This document shows, piece after piece, positions 21,854 through 33,689 of a stretch of 64,000 nucleotides of DNA. The stretch is from contig JAYKKR010000003.1 of NCBI GenBank assembly GCA_036971615.1, positions 1,054,001 through 1,118,000 on the forward strand, in the 5' to 3' direction. The notes below the pieces were generated by a model that was given only the letters and a program-made list of their open reading frames with translations, made no database searches and was not told the DNA's origin. Source of the stretch: Amyloporia xantha (lineage: Eukaryota > Basidiomycota > Agaricomycetes > Polyporales > Adustoporiaceae). The position numbers and the translations under genes were made by a program. The stretch's first letter is position 1. Every line of letters begins with the position of its first letter.

Positions 21854-24800
21854 TCACTTACGCCATTTCTGGATGCTCGCGGGGAGGACGGCCAGGGAAG
21901 CCGGCATCTTCTTCGACATCGACTCCCGATCGAGGCCCTCCACCGTCCTCGCGAGAGCGCCGCATATCTCCTCGTTCGTCCTTAGCATGTCCTCGAGCCC
22001 GCCCGTGGCCGCACGTCCGAAGCCGGCATACTCTGCTTCGAGGTCGATCAGGCGGTTGAAGTGGCTCACGCTGCAGAGACAGACGGGACGCGCGTGAGAT
22101 GGGGGCTGGACAGCATGGGCATGGGGTTGTTTACCTCTCCGACCGCATTTCCAGCAAATCCGCGGCGGCTTCCGCGAGGATGGCATCACGCCCCGCACGC
22201 ACTTCGTCCCGTACGCCCTCGAATCTTCTGCTGATCTTCTGCATTATCGCCTGTGCAACGAGACATTAGTGATATGGGACGAGATCTGTCGCGCGAAGGA
22301 GCGCGCCTGTTGAAGGTCCTGGAGGACGTCGATAATATCCTGCATCTCTGCTCGCTGCCCTCTCTGGACGGTTTTGGTCGGTGGCACGGCATCGATCTTG
22401 GTCCTCACATTATGTTTCGGGTGAGCAGTTGACTTGCGCAGAATGGGGCTCGGTGTCACTGTGACGGAAATCGGAGACTCAGCGGAAGCCAGGCTATCTG
22501 AAGTGCGGGTCGGTGCGAACCTGCATTCTTCTTGACGAGATTGGATTCCAAGTTGGGATGGGGATCGAGGGCTCTTAGCGGAGAGACCGGTCTTTCCTCC
22601 ACGGTCGAAGCGAAAGTGACCGAATGCCGCGGTCGAGTGCCTTTGGACGGACTGGATGGTGATGGGAGCCGGGAAAGCGCGGCTTGACGATGTGGAGTCG
22701 ATGTCTCAACTGCCCCGGAATTCACCGCAGCGAACACCTGAGCTTCCTCAGGAGAACGTGGTGGCGTTCGGTTGGGGTTCGGACGGCGATGTTCTCCCAG
22801 TCTGACGGGCGATTCATCAAGCGTCAGGTCGATCGTTTCGAGCGGCTCGTTGGACGAGGCTAGCGCATGCCTTCCCAAGGCTGCATCCGGACGCTAAGAC
22901 GAGATGGATAAATAACGCGACGTGATATGAAATGTCAGGATTCTAACCAGGAGATTTTTTCTAGCAGACTTTGGCTCCTCCTTCCGTCGTTGCTGGCTCA
23001 TCTGCGGCTATGAAATGGGTCAAAGAGGAGGTGAGTTAGCACAAGGCGACTGGTCTAACCTGAGGCGTTCGCGGTTCGGTAATGTCATCGTCAACACCCA
23101 TTGCATTCTCCTCCGCGGACGAATCAAGCGCGGGATGAATCTGCTGATCAGTAATTGCAGATAATTGGATGTCGGCTGATTCCGGCGCCGATTGAGCTTG
23201 TCTGAAATGATCGGTCCTTTGGTTTGTCAACTCGCTGGGCAACTTGATGGGGACGTTATCGGCAGAGTAAGACCGTAAGCTCCGTACACAGTATCAAACC
23301 TATTCGTACCTTCTTAGGTAAGGTTTCGGGGATCTGTAGTAGGTTCGGTCAATACACACTAACATGAGACACCCAGACGTACATACCTTAGTTTTACTAT
23401 TGTCGTCCGTCTTTGTTTCCTTTGGGGCCGCTCCTGATTTCTTGGTGGTACTCCTCTTAGGATCTTGCTTTGCTCCCTGTTTCTTCAATATATAATTATG
23501 TAGCTTAAACAGAAGTATGATATATCTATAACCGCCAACCAACGCACCTGTGGTGCCCCAGGGCCGCCGCCAGACGTAGCTTTGTCACGTCCCAGGAGCG
23601 TTGTTGCTTTCGCGTTCTTGGAGAGCAGATTGTCTACCTCTTGCTCTTCGATAATGTCGTCATGAGCAAGTCCATCGCACGACGCTTGAGGATGAGCAGA
23701 CTGTTCATCAAATATCGGGTCTTCAAGGGTAGGTTTCACCGGGCCCAGAGACTGATGCTCCTTGTCTTCCTTGGCAGTGGGGCGAAGCTCACGCGCCATT
23801 AAGCCAGTCCGATCTCTAACTTGGTCGTGGCTCTTCTCCTTGCGGCGAGCAATTTTCGCGGAAAGTGGAGACGAAGCGGGCAGCCGGTCGGCTGGTTCTG
23901 CAGTTGCACACGGGGAAGACGTCTTCTCCTTCTTGCAGCGATACTTCTTCGTGGCTCGCATGGCCGCGGTTGCACGGGGACGCAGGACTTGAGACTCTGT
24001 CCTCTCGGATGGGATAACTAGACGGGAGGACGCCCCGGATCCATCTGCCGTCCGAGGCCGCTTTGTCGGAGGTGGAGGTGGGTCTACATCGTCTATCAAG
24101 TCCGAGCTAGTCTTGAGGTCTTGCGCGATGTCATCCGAGAGAACTCTCTTTCTTTTTGAACTACTAACGCGTGCTGGATTTTTTGTACCTATGACAGGTG
24201 TCTCATTCTTTTTACGCAGACTAGATTTGATTGACTTCTGTTTGCTCTTGACAACCGGAACAGGAGACGAGCCATTAGAAACTGCTGTAGCGGTTAACAA
24301 CAGAAGCCAACAATCGATGGAGGACCTACTATGGTCGCTAACATCGGCTAGATCATGCTGCATAGCACTTCCGACATTACTGACTAGTTGTCTGGAGCGA
24401 TCCATTCCGTTTGTAGTCGGCCGTAAATGCCTGGCTTTGCGCACTGGGACAGACTGCTTGTCAAGACCGACAGCATCAGAGGAGACATCAAGAGCAGAAG
24501 TAGCAAGGTTTTGCAGTGGCCTCTGAACCGCATCAGCAGAAGGATCGAAGCCAGTAGTCTTTGTGACAGATTTTGCAAACATAGGAGCAACAGAGTAAGT
24601 CTTATTCGATGGTTTCCCAGACCGAGATGTATCGACAACAGCATTCTGGAGTAAATCCGCACCAACGGCAGAGCCAACGGAATACACAGATTTTCTCTGC
24701 GGTGACTGGGTGGTCACGGCGAGGTCCGCAGCAGGCGTCATCTTCAACATGCTAGTATAGTTCTCAGAGGAAAGATCCCCTGAGGGCATGAGAGTATCAG

Positions 24801-27644
24801 TAGTTGGGACTAGCAGACTAGAAGTTGCGTTAATAGCACAGCCCCGAGAGCCTGAAGTTGATCCTGTGGATGACTTCGTGGGAGTCACAGGAGGCAGAAC
24901 AGAACGGTGCCCAGAAGTGGATGGAGTAACAGGCTGAGCAACTGAAGCGCTCTCCACTTCGTCTTCAGAGAAAGGGTCGATAACGATGGCTACCCTTTTC
25001 TTCCTCGTTTTCATATCTTTCTTGGCGTTCTTGGATCGACAGAGAGAGACTGGTACAGTATGAGGTGCGTCACCTTCATCAGAATCGACGATCATTCTAC
25101 CAATAGTACCCCTAGCGTGAGCAGCAGATCTGAAGGAGGCAGTAGACGCTTTAGCAGGCATTCTCGTAGCATGAGAAGAGACTGTCAACTGTAGGGGTGA
25201 TGCAGCCAATGTAGCTTGGGCAAACGGCGGAACAGATTCCGTATCTGAGATCTCTGATAACTCCTCGTCGCTAGCACCGAAAACCTGATCGCGCATTTTC
25301 TGTGATCGGGTACGTCTAAGCGGAGCAGCCGAGAGGACAGACTTCTGAGCGGGTCTTGCAGGGACAGGCACAGTGCAATTGGCGTTATTGATGATCTTCG
25401 CTGACACAGGATCGTTGTCCGCTTTGGAGCTTTGATGAACACCAGATGTATTGTCTGGTAAGATCTCCGGCTTTTTCTCTTTGCGACTCTCTTGAGCGAC
25501 AGACGGGACCTCCCGAGTTCGAGGGGTCCCCACACCGCTAGCAACTTGCGTGATGACACCGTTCACTCCGGCATTTGGATCGTCGCTGCTTTGATTAGTA
25601 TGATAGACTGCGGAGACAAAGGCTATTGAGCACTAAAGGTCTAGATAGAATGATGGTTGGACACTGACATTGTTCTACATTTTCGATGCGCTTAAGGGGG
25701 AAAATGTCACAAGATTGAGTGCAAACCGTTCAAAGTACTGTATGAACAGACTCACCTCCGATTGACTGAGTTCTTTCACCGGGTTCCCCTGATTGTCGAA
25801 GTCAAGCAGCGTCGGTGACTTTGGAAGCGACAGTTTGGGCGGGACGAGATCCTTCAGCACCTTATTCTTTGAAATGATTCATGATCAACGCGTCTCTGTG
25901 GACAGTTAGAATGGAGAGAGAACTTACAAGACCTCTACGAATCAGTGCCTTGACGAATCTGTCCGCGCAGTCATACTGAATAGCGAAATTGACGGAATGT
26001 TTTCTTTGATCTTTATTATGAGGAGACTCCTTGACGATGACGTTCTTGCCAAGGATTGGAGGTATGTTGACACGAATGCAAATTTGGGCAAGTCCGTTTC
26101 CTCTTGCGTCACGCTGACGTACACATTCAATCCGGAGCACCGTCGAGTACGGAATACTCAGAGTTTCACATTGTTCATCCTGTGGGCGAAGCAAAGAAAA
26201 GAGATGCGAACGCATATAGTCAGCAACATGTCATCGATTTGCGAAACTCGAAAAATCTCGCCTCAGTCAGAACATTCAAAATGAATGCCTTGTCATCCAC
26301 GTATAATCCATCAGTTTGATTGACTTGCCCGCATGCATCCACTCCCTTCACTACAAATGGCTGTGGGCTGCAGTATAATCAATCATGAGCGACCATAATA
26401 CAGCCCTGCAACGGAGGAAATCGCTTTGCGTGGTATAAAGATACATACAATACGAGAGATACTGAAGCCAACTCTTCCATGATCTTCTTCGCCGCTTCGT
26501 CCCAGTCAGCCGACGGGAGCCGGTCTAACAGCTCAGCAACCTTATGGCCTGCACCGGCAACTTCCGGGGGTTGTGAGGAGACAAACACCGAGCGAATAAA
26601 GGCGGTGCGTCTACTGTCAGCACGCCCCGATGATGAAGTCTTGCTCGAGGGTATGAGGTGAGCAAAGAGTGTCAGGAGACTCTCTAGAACAAGATAATCT
26701 GCGCAATGCATTTGAAATGTGAATATATGCGCAACTCATGGATATGCCGGAGAGCGCACCCTTGGTCCACCAGATGACACTCCCAATGCGCTCGCTGTGA
26801 TAATTAAGTACAACGATACTGAAGGAGGATCTGATGCTCACCCTCCGAGGACAGAATTGTCTCGCAGCTTATGTTGATTGGCCGCGTGCATTGCTGCTGA
26901 GTCTGAAAGGAGGTTATAGGCCTGAAGCAAGAACATGTCAAATTTGGAACAGGGGCGTCAGTCTATGCGCATATATACAGGCTTTCTACCTACCGTGCAT
27001 CTGAGGTCAACACTCATCATCGGTGCAGTCAAAGAGAAGCAGATATCGCAAACTGCCGAGTACAACGCGCTCGCGACGGCATCTTTTGCTTTGGAATTCT
27101 TGCTCTTATCTAGAAAAAAAGGCCTTTAGCTGACTGTAATCGATCCTGTTTTCAATGGGGCCTCACCATTTTCACTCTCTTCCAAGAAATCCTGAGATCG
27201 CAGATCAGTCTCGCGACTGCACATTCGGTATTGACTGGTCGCCTACCAGCACGCCGGAGAGCAGAGCCTCCAGCACAGTCTCCCACAATATCTTCTGTTC
27301 CAGTTGCTGCTTCCCAAGTGCTGGCAATATCTTCTCATGGTATATCTTGTGAAAAAGCGCGGAAACGACCTGCAGCGCCGGAAGTAGAAACGCTGTATAT
27401 ACAGTTGCAAATGTTCGACGAAAGCAATGCGCAAGCTTATTTGACGCTTCAAGAGATAGTGTTGAGGATTTCTATGTCCCGTTAGCGTTTTATGCCCGTT
27501 GGTGGAAGTTGGGGCTGGTCTTACCAGCAGGATGAGATGAGAGAACAATTGTTCGGTAGCGTCCAGAGAGCTTTTCCTGGATTTTTTATGAGACTTCGAG
27601 ATGTCCTTCCGCAGGGCATCGATTGCCTCTTCGATCGTAGACAT
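21854..27644 (-). CDS. Candidate meiotic chromosome-axis protein (SYCP2/Red1/ASY3-like)
   Basis: A long multi-exon gene, about 1300 residues, starting MSTIEEAIDALRKD at 27644. Well-phased exons include 27525-27644, 27247-27471, 27167-27191 and 26994-27109. Residues 1 to about 290 are alpha-helical (KSSTLSLEASNKLAHCF, VIWWTKDYLVLESLLTLFAH). Next comes a PH-like beta domain (LYVDDKAFILNV, SIPYSTVLRIECV, NGLAQICIRVNIPP, HSVNFAIQYDCADRFVKALI). A disordered Ser/Pro/Lys-rich region of about 700-900 residues follows with basic clusters and, near 22820, LETIDLTLDES, which resembles a SUMO-interaction motif. The end is a coiled coil (EMQDIIDVLQDLQQ, then RRFEGVRDEVRAGRDAI) and a conserved-looking tail ending IQKWRK. 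Helical repeat, PH-like domain, disorder and terminal coiled coil is the layout of SYCP2, Red1 and ASY3. The family call is inference from architecture. Two introns seem to use GC-AG. Exons around 23200-23330 are not resolved. Confidence 0.55.
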
Positions 27645-28201
27645 TGTAGCGAATGAAGAGGAGTCAACACTGGCGGTAATGGGAGCTATTACGAAAGACG
27701 CTCAGAGCGCGCCCGACGCGTATCGTCACAATTGTGACTGACGCGTCGTGCACGTGCTCTACTGCTGTTGGCAGTCAGAATGCTATCGAGTTTTATGCGT
27801 GTTGCAACAAACCGTCCTAGGTCTAGGAAGAACGAGCGCAAAGAATGGGCTTGAAAAATAACATTGAGATTGGACTTGTGAGGAAATGCCGTTTACAGAT
27901 AATTGCACGGTTGGTACCGACAAGTGTTCCCTGCCCCGTCCACGACTCGTTGAGCACTGGCAGTCATGCCTTGGGTCCCAGACGCAGGACTATACCGTGA
28001 CTGGATATCTTGAGGGTTGCTCAATTCTATGTTCTAGAGGAGAGCAGCGGATTGATTAACATCGTAACGAAGCGAGGCTATTCCTATGAAGGACGGTTCC
28101 ACTATTGGAAATTTGGAACAGCTGCAGACATTGGCAAGACAATTGCACTAATATGCTACTGTCGAATCTGCCGAATGACGTTCCAGAGGACAATTTGCGC
28201 G
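27645..28201. other. Intergenic region upstream of the axis-protein candidate
   Basis: About 560 bases between the start of the axis-like gene and the stop of the oxidoreductase gene, both on the minus strand. It must contain the promoter of the former. A near-palindrome (GACGCGT...ACGCGTC) lies at about 27715-27750 around TCACAATTGTGA, and could be a regulatory site. Nothing else is evident. Confidence 0.4.
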
Positions 28202-29956
28202 CTACGCATGCATGCCCTCCTCATCAGTCTCGACCCCGTACAACTGCCACATCCCATACGCATTCATGTCCGGTGTAGATGTGGCGCTGCCCACCTGCCC
28301 CCTCCTTTCGTATAGTTGTTTGTTCTTCAAGGTGCAGGTAAGTGGAATATAAATCAGTGGCTGCCCCCAGAACACGAGAATCATTTCTGTGGTGCAGAAG
28401 AACTTACGAGACCAAGTGATATCTTGATACCGGACGCTTCCGGCACATAGCGTTCAAGCTCGACGGACTCGCTCTTCGAGCTGTCTGATCCTGCGAGCTC
28501 GGATTGTTTGATGAGCCGCATAACGTTCTGTGCAGCGATATTTGCCTTCAACGTGCGTAGTATGTTCATATTTATACAACAGCCAATAGAATGGGAACAC
28601 TTTACTTGGAAGGCCGAGCTACGCCCTGAGTTAATCGCTCCGAAAGCATTTGCTGCATCCCCTATCGCGAATATATTCGGGAAGGGAACATGCATGTGTT
28701 CGTCTGCATCGTTTCCCGAACTTGAGACCACGTCTCCAGCAAGAGGCGCGGGAACAGCGACCTGCATCGTCCTTGCGACTCGTATGAGACCCTTGTTGGG
28801 TCCATCTGGTATGACTGCGTCCGGAATCGCCTGCGCCATCAGCGCGGTATTCGGCTTTTGGCCTGTGCAGAGAAGCTACATGACATTTCATCAGTGACTG
28901 CAGCCATCAAGGTCATTTGTCATAACATACGACGAGCTCAGCGCGAATCTCTCGTCCAGTGACCGTCCGGATGACCCGCTCCTGTTTTCCATCTGCCGTT
29001 GTGACGGTCTGTCCTGATTTGATTGACGCAAGGTCGACGCGCTCGCCGAGAATTGTGGTAACATTCATGGCATTCAGTGCCGATATAACTGTCATAAAAT
29101 TAGAGGAATCGTGAGCTGTATTGTCGTAACACGTACTCACTCTCATTATGCATAGCCTCGCTGAACCTCGGTAGCAGCTGAGAGCGAGAATGTAAAAGCG
29201 TCACATGTTTGCTTGGGAATACGTCCGCAATGTCGGATGCGTACTCTGAAGATGAAACAATGGGTCTTTGAATGCGCAAAATATACAATTTGAACTCACG
29301 AACTCCCAGCGGGCCACCGCCCACGATTAGAACGCTGGAGGCATTCTCTATGCGACTTCGGAAGCGCTTCAGCCACTGAATGCCCTCCGCCTTTGACCCG
29401 TTCGTCATTGCAAGGGCGAGAGGGAGTGCAGAGGGAGACCGCGTGCTGGCATCATCGGTACTGAGTTCAGCCGCCGTCTGCGAGTCGACGTCACCAGTGG
29501 GTCCCCATAGATCAATGGGGGCCGGCAAGTGGCTGCCTAGCGCGTATACTGCATAATCGAAATTGAGCGTCCGCGTTGGATCCTCGATACCGTGTTCGGG
29601 GAACGCGCGCGACAAGGTAAGCGAGCGCGGCGAGACAGATGTCACGCGTGCGTGCAGGAAAACCGCGCTTGCATCCGGTTTGATATCTGGGCGGCGGAAC
29701 ATAGGTCCATAGGGAATGAATGCCTTGTGCTCGTGGCCAGGGACTACAGCATAGCGGGGTAAGACGTAGACGTGATTCATGTGACTGTTTCTGTCTACTA
29801 CCACGACTCTCCAGCCCTTGGGTAGTCCTTGTGCAAGAAGCTGTGCTGCGCGAGTACCTCATGGAAAACATTTCGTCAATCCGTGGTTTGCGAAATATGT
29901 GTCTCGCGAGCCTCACCTCCATAGGAAGCACCAAGGACAGCTACGGTTTTCGTCAT
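28202..29956 (-). CDS. AIF/AMID-like FAD/NAD-dependent oxidoreductase
   Basis: Class II pyridine nucleotide-disulphide oxidoreductase fold related to AMID/AIFM2 and fungal AIF homologues, which oxidise NAD(P)H and pass electrons to quinones. Exon 1 (29917-29956) encodes MTKTVAVLGASYGG, the FAD-binding dinucleotide fold. The next exon starts at 29857 (RAAQLLAQGLPKGWRVVVVD). Later motifs are the NAD fold VLIVGGGPLGV, the strand region FPSKHVTLLHSRSQLLPRF, a hinge LLCTGQKPNT and the second FAD motif FPNIFAIGDAANAFGAI. The last intron runs from GTAAGT after ISLGL to the C-terminal exon KNKQLYERRGQVG..., which ends YGVETDEEGMHA at 28202. Reading through GTAAGT would instead stop at 28381. About seven exons, all GT-AG. 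No myristoylation glycine follows the start, unlike animal FSP1, and no clear mitochondrial targeting sequence is seen. Confidence 0.85.
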
Positions 29957-31909
29957 TGCTGGTAGCATGTGTTGCGCACTGAACAGAGTAGAATAGGTAC
30001 CTTATGCGACGAATGGTCAAGTTAGCTTTTAAGCTGGAGGGCCCTGCCTTAAGTGTATCCTTAGATCCATGATTTCGGCCATAAGGCCTCCGACGCATAC
30101 GGACAGAAAGGGGCTGGAATGTCATGCCGACCCCATTAATCACACTGTAAAGTCACGGCTTGATGTACGCGTGTACGTCGTCGGCCTTGCTGAAGGGAGA
30201 GAGCTGCATAAGTTGCCATCTGTCAGCGATCAGGAGCAAACGAACGCCTAAACCATTATCTGATAATCAGGGGCGCAAGCGGCTATTGTTATCTGATAAG
30301 ATGATTCAGACAGGCGCTTATTGCCTGCAACCCACGTACGAGTCAGTACGACCAGGTACGACCTTGCGTACGACTTGTGCATCCTCCCACCCCTCTTCAG
30401 TGGCTGCGGAAACTACTGAGGCCGGAAAATTGACTACTCTTCATCGACTTCTACTGTGGCAGCGCTCTACAATGTGACATGTATTCTCGTCGAGGAACGG
30501 GAATAAATAACGCACACTCACCAGCAGTGTTCTGGTAAAGGGCATATGGTGACGCTAATCAAGGTCGGCGAATACAACTAAGCCATTGGCAGCATTTGAT
30601 ATTCTTGCGGAAGTGTAATGAAGGTGCCCTTAACTTGACGAGCTCAATCTTCTACTGGATGTCTCGATGATTCAGCCTGACTTTTGCGGGGGTTGATGTC
30701 TGGTGTTTGACGACCGAAAAGGCTCGCGAATCATCACGGTGAGTGAAACAATGTTCTACTTTTCGAAAGGAATATATGTAAGTCCTTCACCTTTATGACC
30801 TCCGGGAAGACTACTGCGATTGTTGCACGGCCGATTTTGGTTGAGATATAGGTCTTTATTCACCGCACTTCCACTTAAAGCGATTTCCGTTCGCTTATCC
30901 AGTGTGTAGAATGGGAGATGTTACTGTGAATTCGAATGCACCTCTTCATTGCGACTTCTCAGTCATACCTCTGTTCACGTGGTCGACCGTGCGCTTCTTA
31001 CCGCAAGGGCTCGCAATTTTGTACAGCGCGAATCAGTCAGGTTGCGCTGTACCGTTCATCTCCGTCGTCCCCTGTGATGCATCCCTGAAGTTCACGAAAC
31101 GTCAACAGTACCATCGCGTATGTGATCAGCGCCGGTGCCGACGTATCTTTCTCGTTTTCAAGGCTAGATAATCGGCAAGACATTCGCGCTTACTCCAGTG
31201 GATTTCTACATCCTACCCAAACTACCATGTAGCACCGCGCAACCATGGTTTATCTGCAGTGTGCCGGAGAATGTCTCGATCTGGCGCTGTGTGCGACTTG
31301 TCACATCACTGCTTCCGACAGTCTCGAGCTGCGAGATTAATATCGATCGGGTGTTGTACAGACTGGCACCGATACGTCAAATGGTATTCTCGTAGATCTC
31401 GTATCTGCCTCCGCAAGGAAATACTTAACGCATCTTGTTGGTTCTCAGACTCACGTGAAGAGTGTTGCTCATCCCCAGCTTGGAGGGTATAAGCAATTGA
31501 ACTTGCATATCAACGTTCATGCGCATCTCCACAAAGATATCCTCCTTCTTGACTTAATCGCCCGCTTGCTCAATCAGGCTAATGATCAAATGTAGATTCC
31601 TCGATTGACTCTCGTCTGGATTAAAGTCGCGCGACCAGGTGGATCTGTCGGTTCATTGACACCGACAAGAAGGACGTCCTCTGAGCCAATGGCGAAAGAG
31701 GCTTCGGTGTACTATCAAGATGGCGCGCCGCTCCTTACTTGTCTAGTATTCCATTCCAGTGGACAACCTCCATCGACCCTTGCAATCACATACCGAAATG
31801 AAGTGCCAGCGGGCGACCTCCTGACATGTCGCACTCAGTCTGTATCCTCGGCCAACGGCGAATTACCCGCAAGAGTATCTATGTTTGGCCGACGCAGATT
31901 CTGAAGAGG
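29957..31909. other. Two-kilobase intergenic stretch
   Basis: Upstream of the oxidoreductase (minus) and of the SMP-like gene (plus), so it contains both promoters. Open frames at 30902-31171 and 31605-31904 (plus) are under 100 codons and match nothing I know. Composition is ordinary. No repeat or RNA gene was recognised. Confidence 0.4.
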
Positions 31910-31915
31910 TATAAA
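31910..31915 (+). promoter_or_regulatory. TATA box of the SMP-like gene
   Basis: TATAAA about 95 bases before the start codon at 32011, followed by a CT/CA-rich leader (TCCAACTCTCCAATCCTCACC) of the sort found ahead of strongly expressed fungal genes. Confidence 0.55.
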
Positions 31916-32010
31916 GCTCAGTCCGCTTGACCGTATTCACTCATCAACAGCCAGCTCAAACCCGCCTACTTCACTTTACATTCCAACTCTCCAATCCTCA
32001 CCAAATCATC

Positions 32011-32350
32011 ATGCCCGCCAAAGGAACCCGTGCTAGTCAGTCACTCCTTTCAGGCTGTTCTTGACGAGTGGTACTCATTGCTCGTTTCTCCATCGTACAG
32101 CTGGTGGCGCTGCCGGAAACAAGATGTCGTCTTCCGACGCAGCCCGTATACAGTCCACTCAGGTATAGTCATTGGGTGTTCCTATTGTTATTTGTGCTCA
32201 GTGTCTCACTACATGCAGGCGAAGAGTGGAGGCGACATGGGCAAGGGAGGATTCCCTGCCCGCGCTCAAGGTGCTGCTGCCAAGAACGCCAACGCTACTC
32301 CCGCTCCTGCCCCTGTCAAGGGCGGAAAAGGCGGGAAGTCCGTGTCATAA
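32011..32350 (+). CDS. Small SMP/LEA-like protein
   Basis: Three exons, 32011-32035, 32101-32162 and 32219-32350, total 219 bases in frame and give 72 residues. The protein begins MPAKGTRATGGAAGNK and contains MSSSDAARIQSTQAKSGGDM and KGGFPARAQGAAAKN, the pattern of the seed-maturation-protein (SMP) domain found in plant LEA proteins and in many small fungal proteins. The tail is Ala/Pro then Gly/Lys rich. It is hydrophilic, with no cysteine, tryptophan or membrane segment, so a disordered, stress-protective role is plausible but inferred. The TATA box and CT-rich leader suggest high expression. Introns of 65 and 56 bases are GT-AG. Confidence 0.75.
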
Positions 32351-32590
32351 TTCATCGTTCGAAGCCCCTCGTAGCCGAAGACAAGTAGTAGAAGGTGGTT
32401 TTTGTACAAGTCGGCTGAGTCTACGGCGGGACTGTGTATATTGTGCAATGTAAAGCTTCGCGCGGTTCAAATTTGTACTATATCTTCTTGAAGTTGGCGG
32501 CATCAATCCGATATGCGATGAGGCTTGAACTCAGGTAGCTGTGGCGCCAACGTCTACTCAGTACAAAACGTCAAGTTCTGTGACTTAGAA

Positions 32591-33430
32591 GCGAAGACGA
32601 ACCGAGAACAACATTATACGGGCTGTCGATAATATCGAAGTCTTCTTCGGCCATACCCCCTCGGAAGGACACATATGGCGGGGATTGCGACACAAAGACT
32701 TCCGCAGAGAGGTAAAGTACTTTCTCTGGATGGCTGCCCACGACGCGTATATGGTCGGGTCAAACTGGCTTCGTCCATCGTACTCTGAGGACCTGCAGCA
32801 GCGCCATGAATGCTCACACTGTGGGGTCATGGAAACAATGGAGCATGTCCTATCCGAGTGTGAAGCCCCTGGCCAAGACATCGTCTGGAACCTAGCACGC
32901 TCTCTCTGGCTCAAGAAAAATAAAACTTGGGCGCGCCCCTCCCTAGGAGCCGTTATAAGTTGCGCCTGCGCGACTTTCAAGAATGGTAGAGGAAAGCCAA
33001 AGGCGGGGGAGGCACGTCTCTACCGCATCATCATGTCTGAGTCCGCGTACCTGATATGGAAGCTCCGGAATGAAAGAGTCATCCCGGACGGAGAGACTGG
33101 CCGTACGGCGGCACACACTCCAGACGAGATCAAATGTCGATGGCTACAGGCTATAAATGAGAGACTACAGATTGATTGCCAACTTACTGATAAAAGGAAG
33201 TACAAGAAGAAAGCCCTGAAGCAGACCCTAGTAGAGAAAACTTGGGAAAATGTACTGCAAAACGAAAACAACTTGCCGCACGACTGGGCATGCGGTAAAA
33301 CTGAGGTTTTAGTGGGTATAGAGGTGATTTAGTCGGGGGACGAGGGTGTACCGGAGACCAGTTGACGCGATGAAGGTACACCAGACTAACTCACCTAAGA
33401 GTGCCGAGTCCCACACCCTGTGCGTAATGG
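32591..33430 (+). mobile_element. 5'-truncated LINE (non-LTR retrotransposon) 3' fragment
   Basis: The frame is open from about 32591 to 33332 and encodes only the C-terminal end of a LINE polyprotein: HIWRGLRHKDFRREVKYFLW, then a zinc-binding segment CSHCGVMETMEHVLSEC, then a helical, basic tail. Reverse transcriptase and endonuclease parts are missing, as expected from incomplete target-primed reverse transcription. Upstream of 32591 the frame is closed. About 100 bases of putative 3' untranslated sequence follow. No poly(A) tail or target duplication was recognised, so the right edge is approximate. Confidence 0.75.
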
Positions 33431-33502
33431 CATCTCCTCAGTGTGAACAGACGACGATGTAGTAGAACACCAATTTCGGGGTCTCGTTTCCCCGATCCGT
33501 CA

Positions 33503-33545
33503 GCGGGGGTCTTAGAGGCGACTTTGTCGACTGCTAAGACCCCGC
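33503..33545. repeat. Strong hairpin
   Basis: GCGGGGGTCTTAG is followed 18 bases later by CTAAGACCCCGC, pairing fully apart from one bulged G. The loop itself contains a CGAC/GTCG pair. It lies just beyond the LINE fragment. Function unknown. Confidence 0.6.
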
Positions 33546-33689
33546 GCCTCTATGGTAAGCGTAACGGTCGTGCTCTGATTTCGAACTCAGGCGGCGTCTT
33601 CCGCGAACGGCATCAACGGCTTTCCATAAGAAGACTGTGAGACCCTGATCACCGCAACCGCGGCGCCTTTAGATTACACCACAGCCTGT

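Noticed and set aside
28381..28400. Stop codon at 28381 as the end of the oxidoreductase
   Set aside because: A perfect GTAAGT donor lies just before it, and splicing to 28202 gives a family-like C-terminus.
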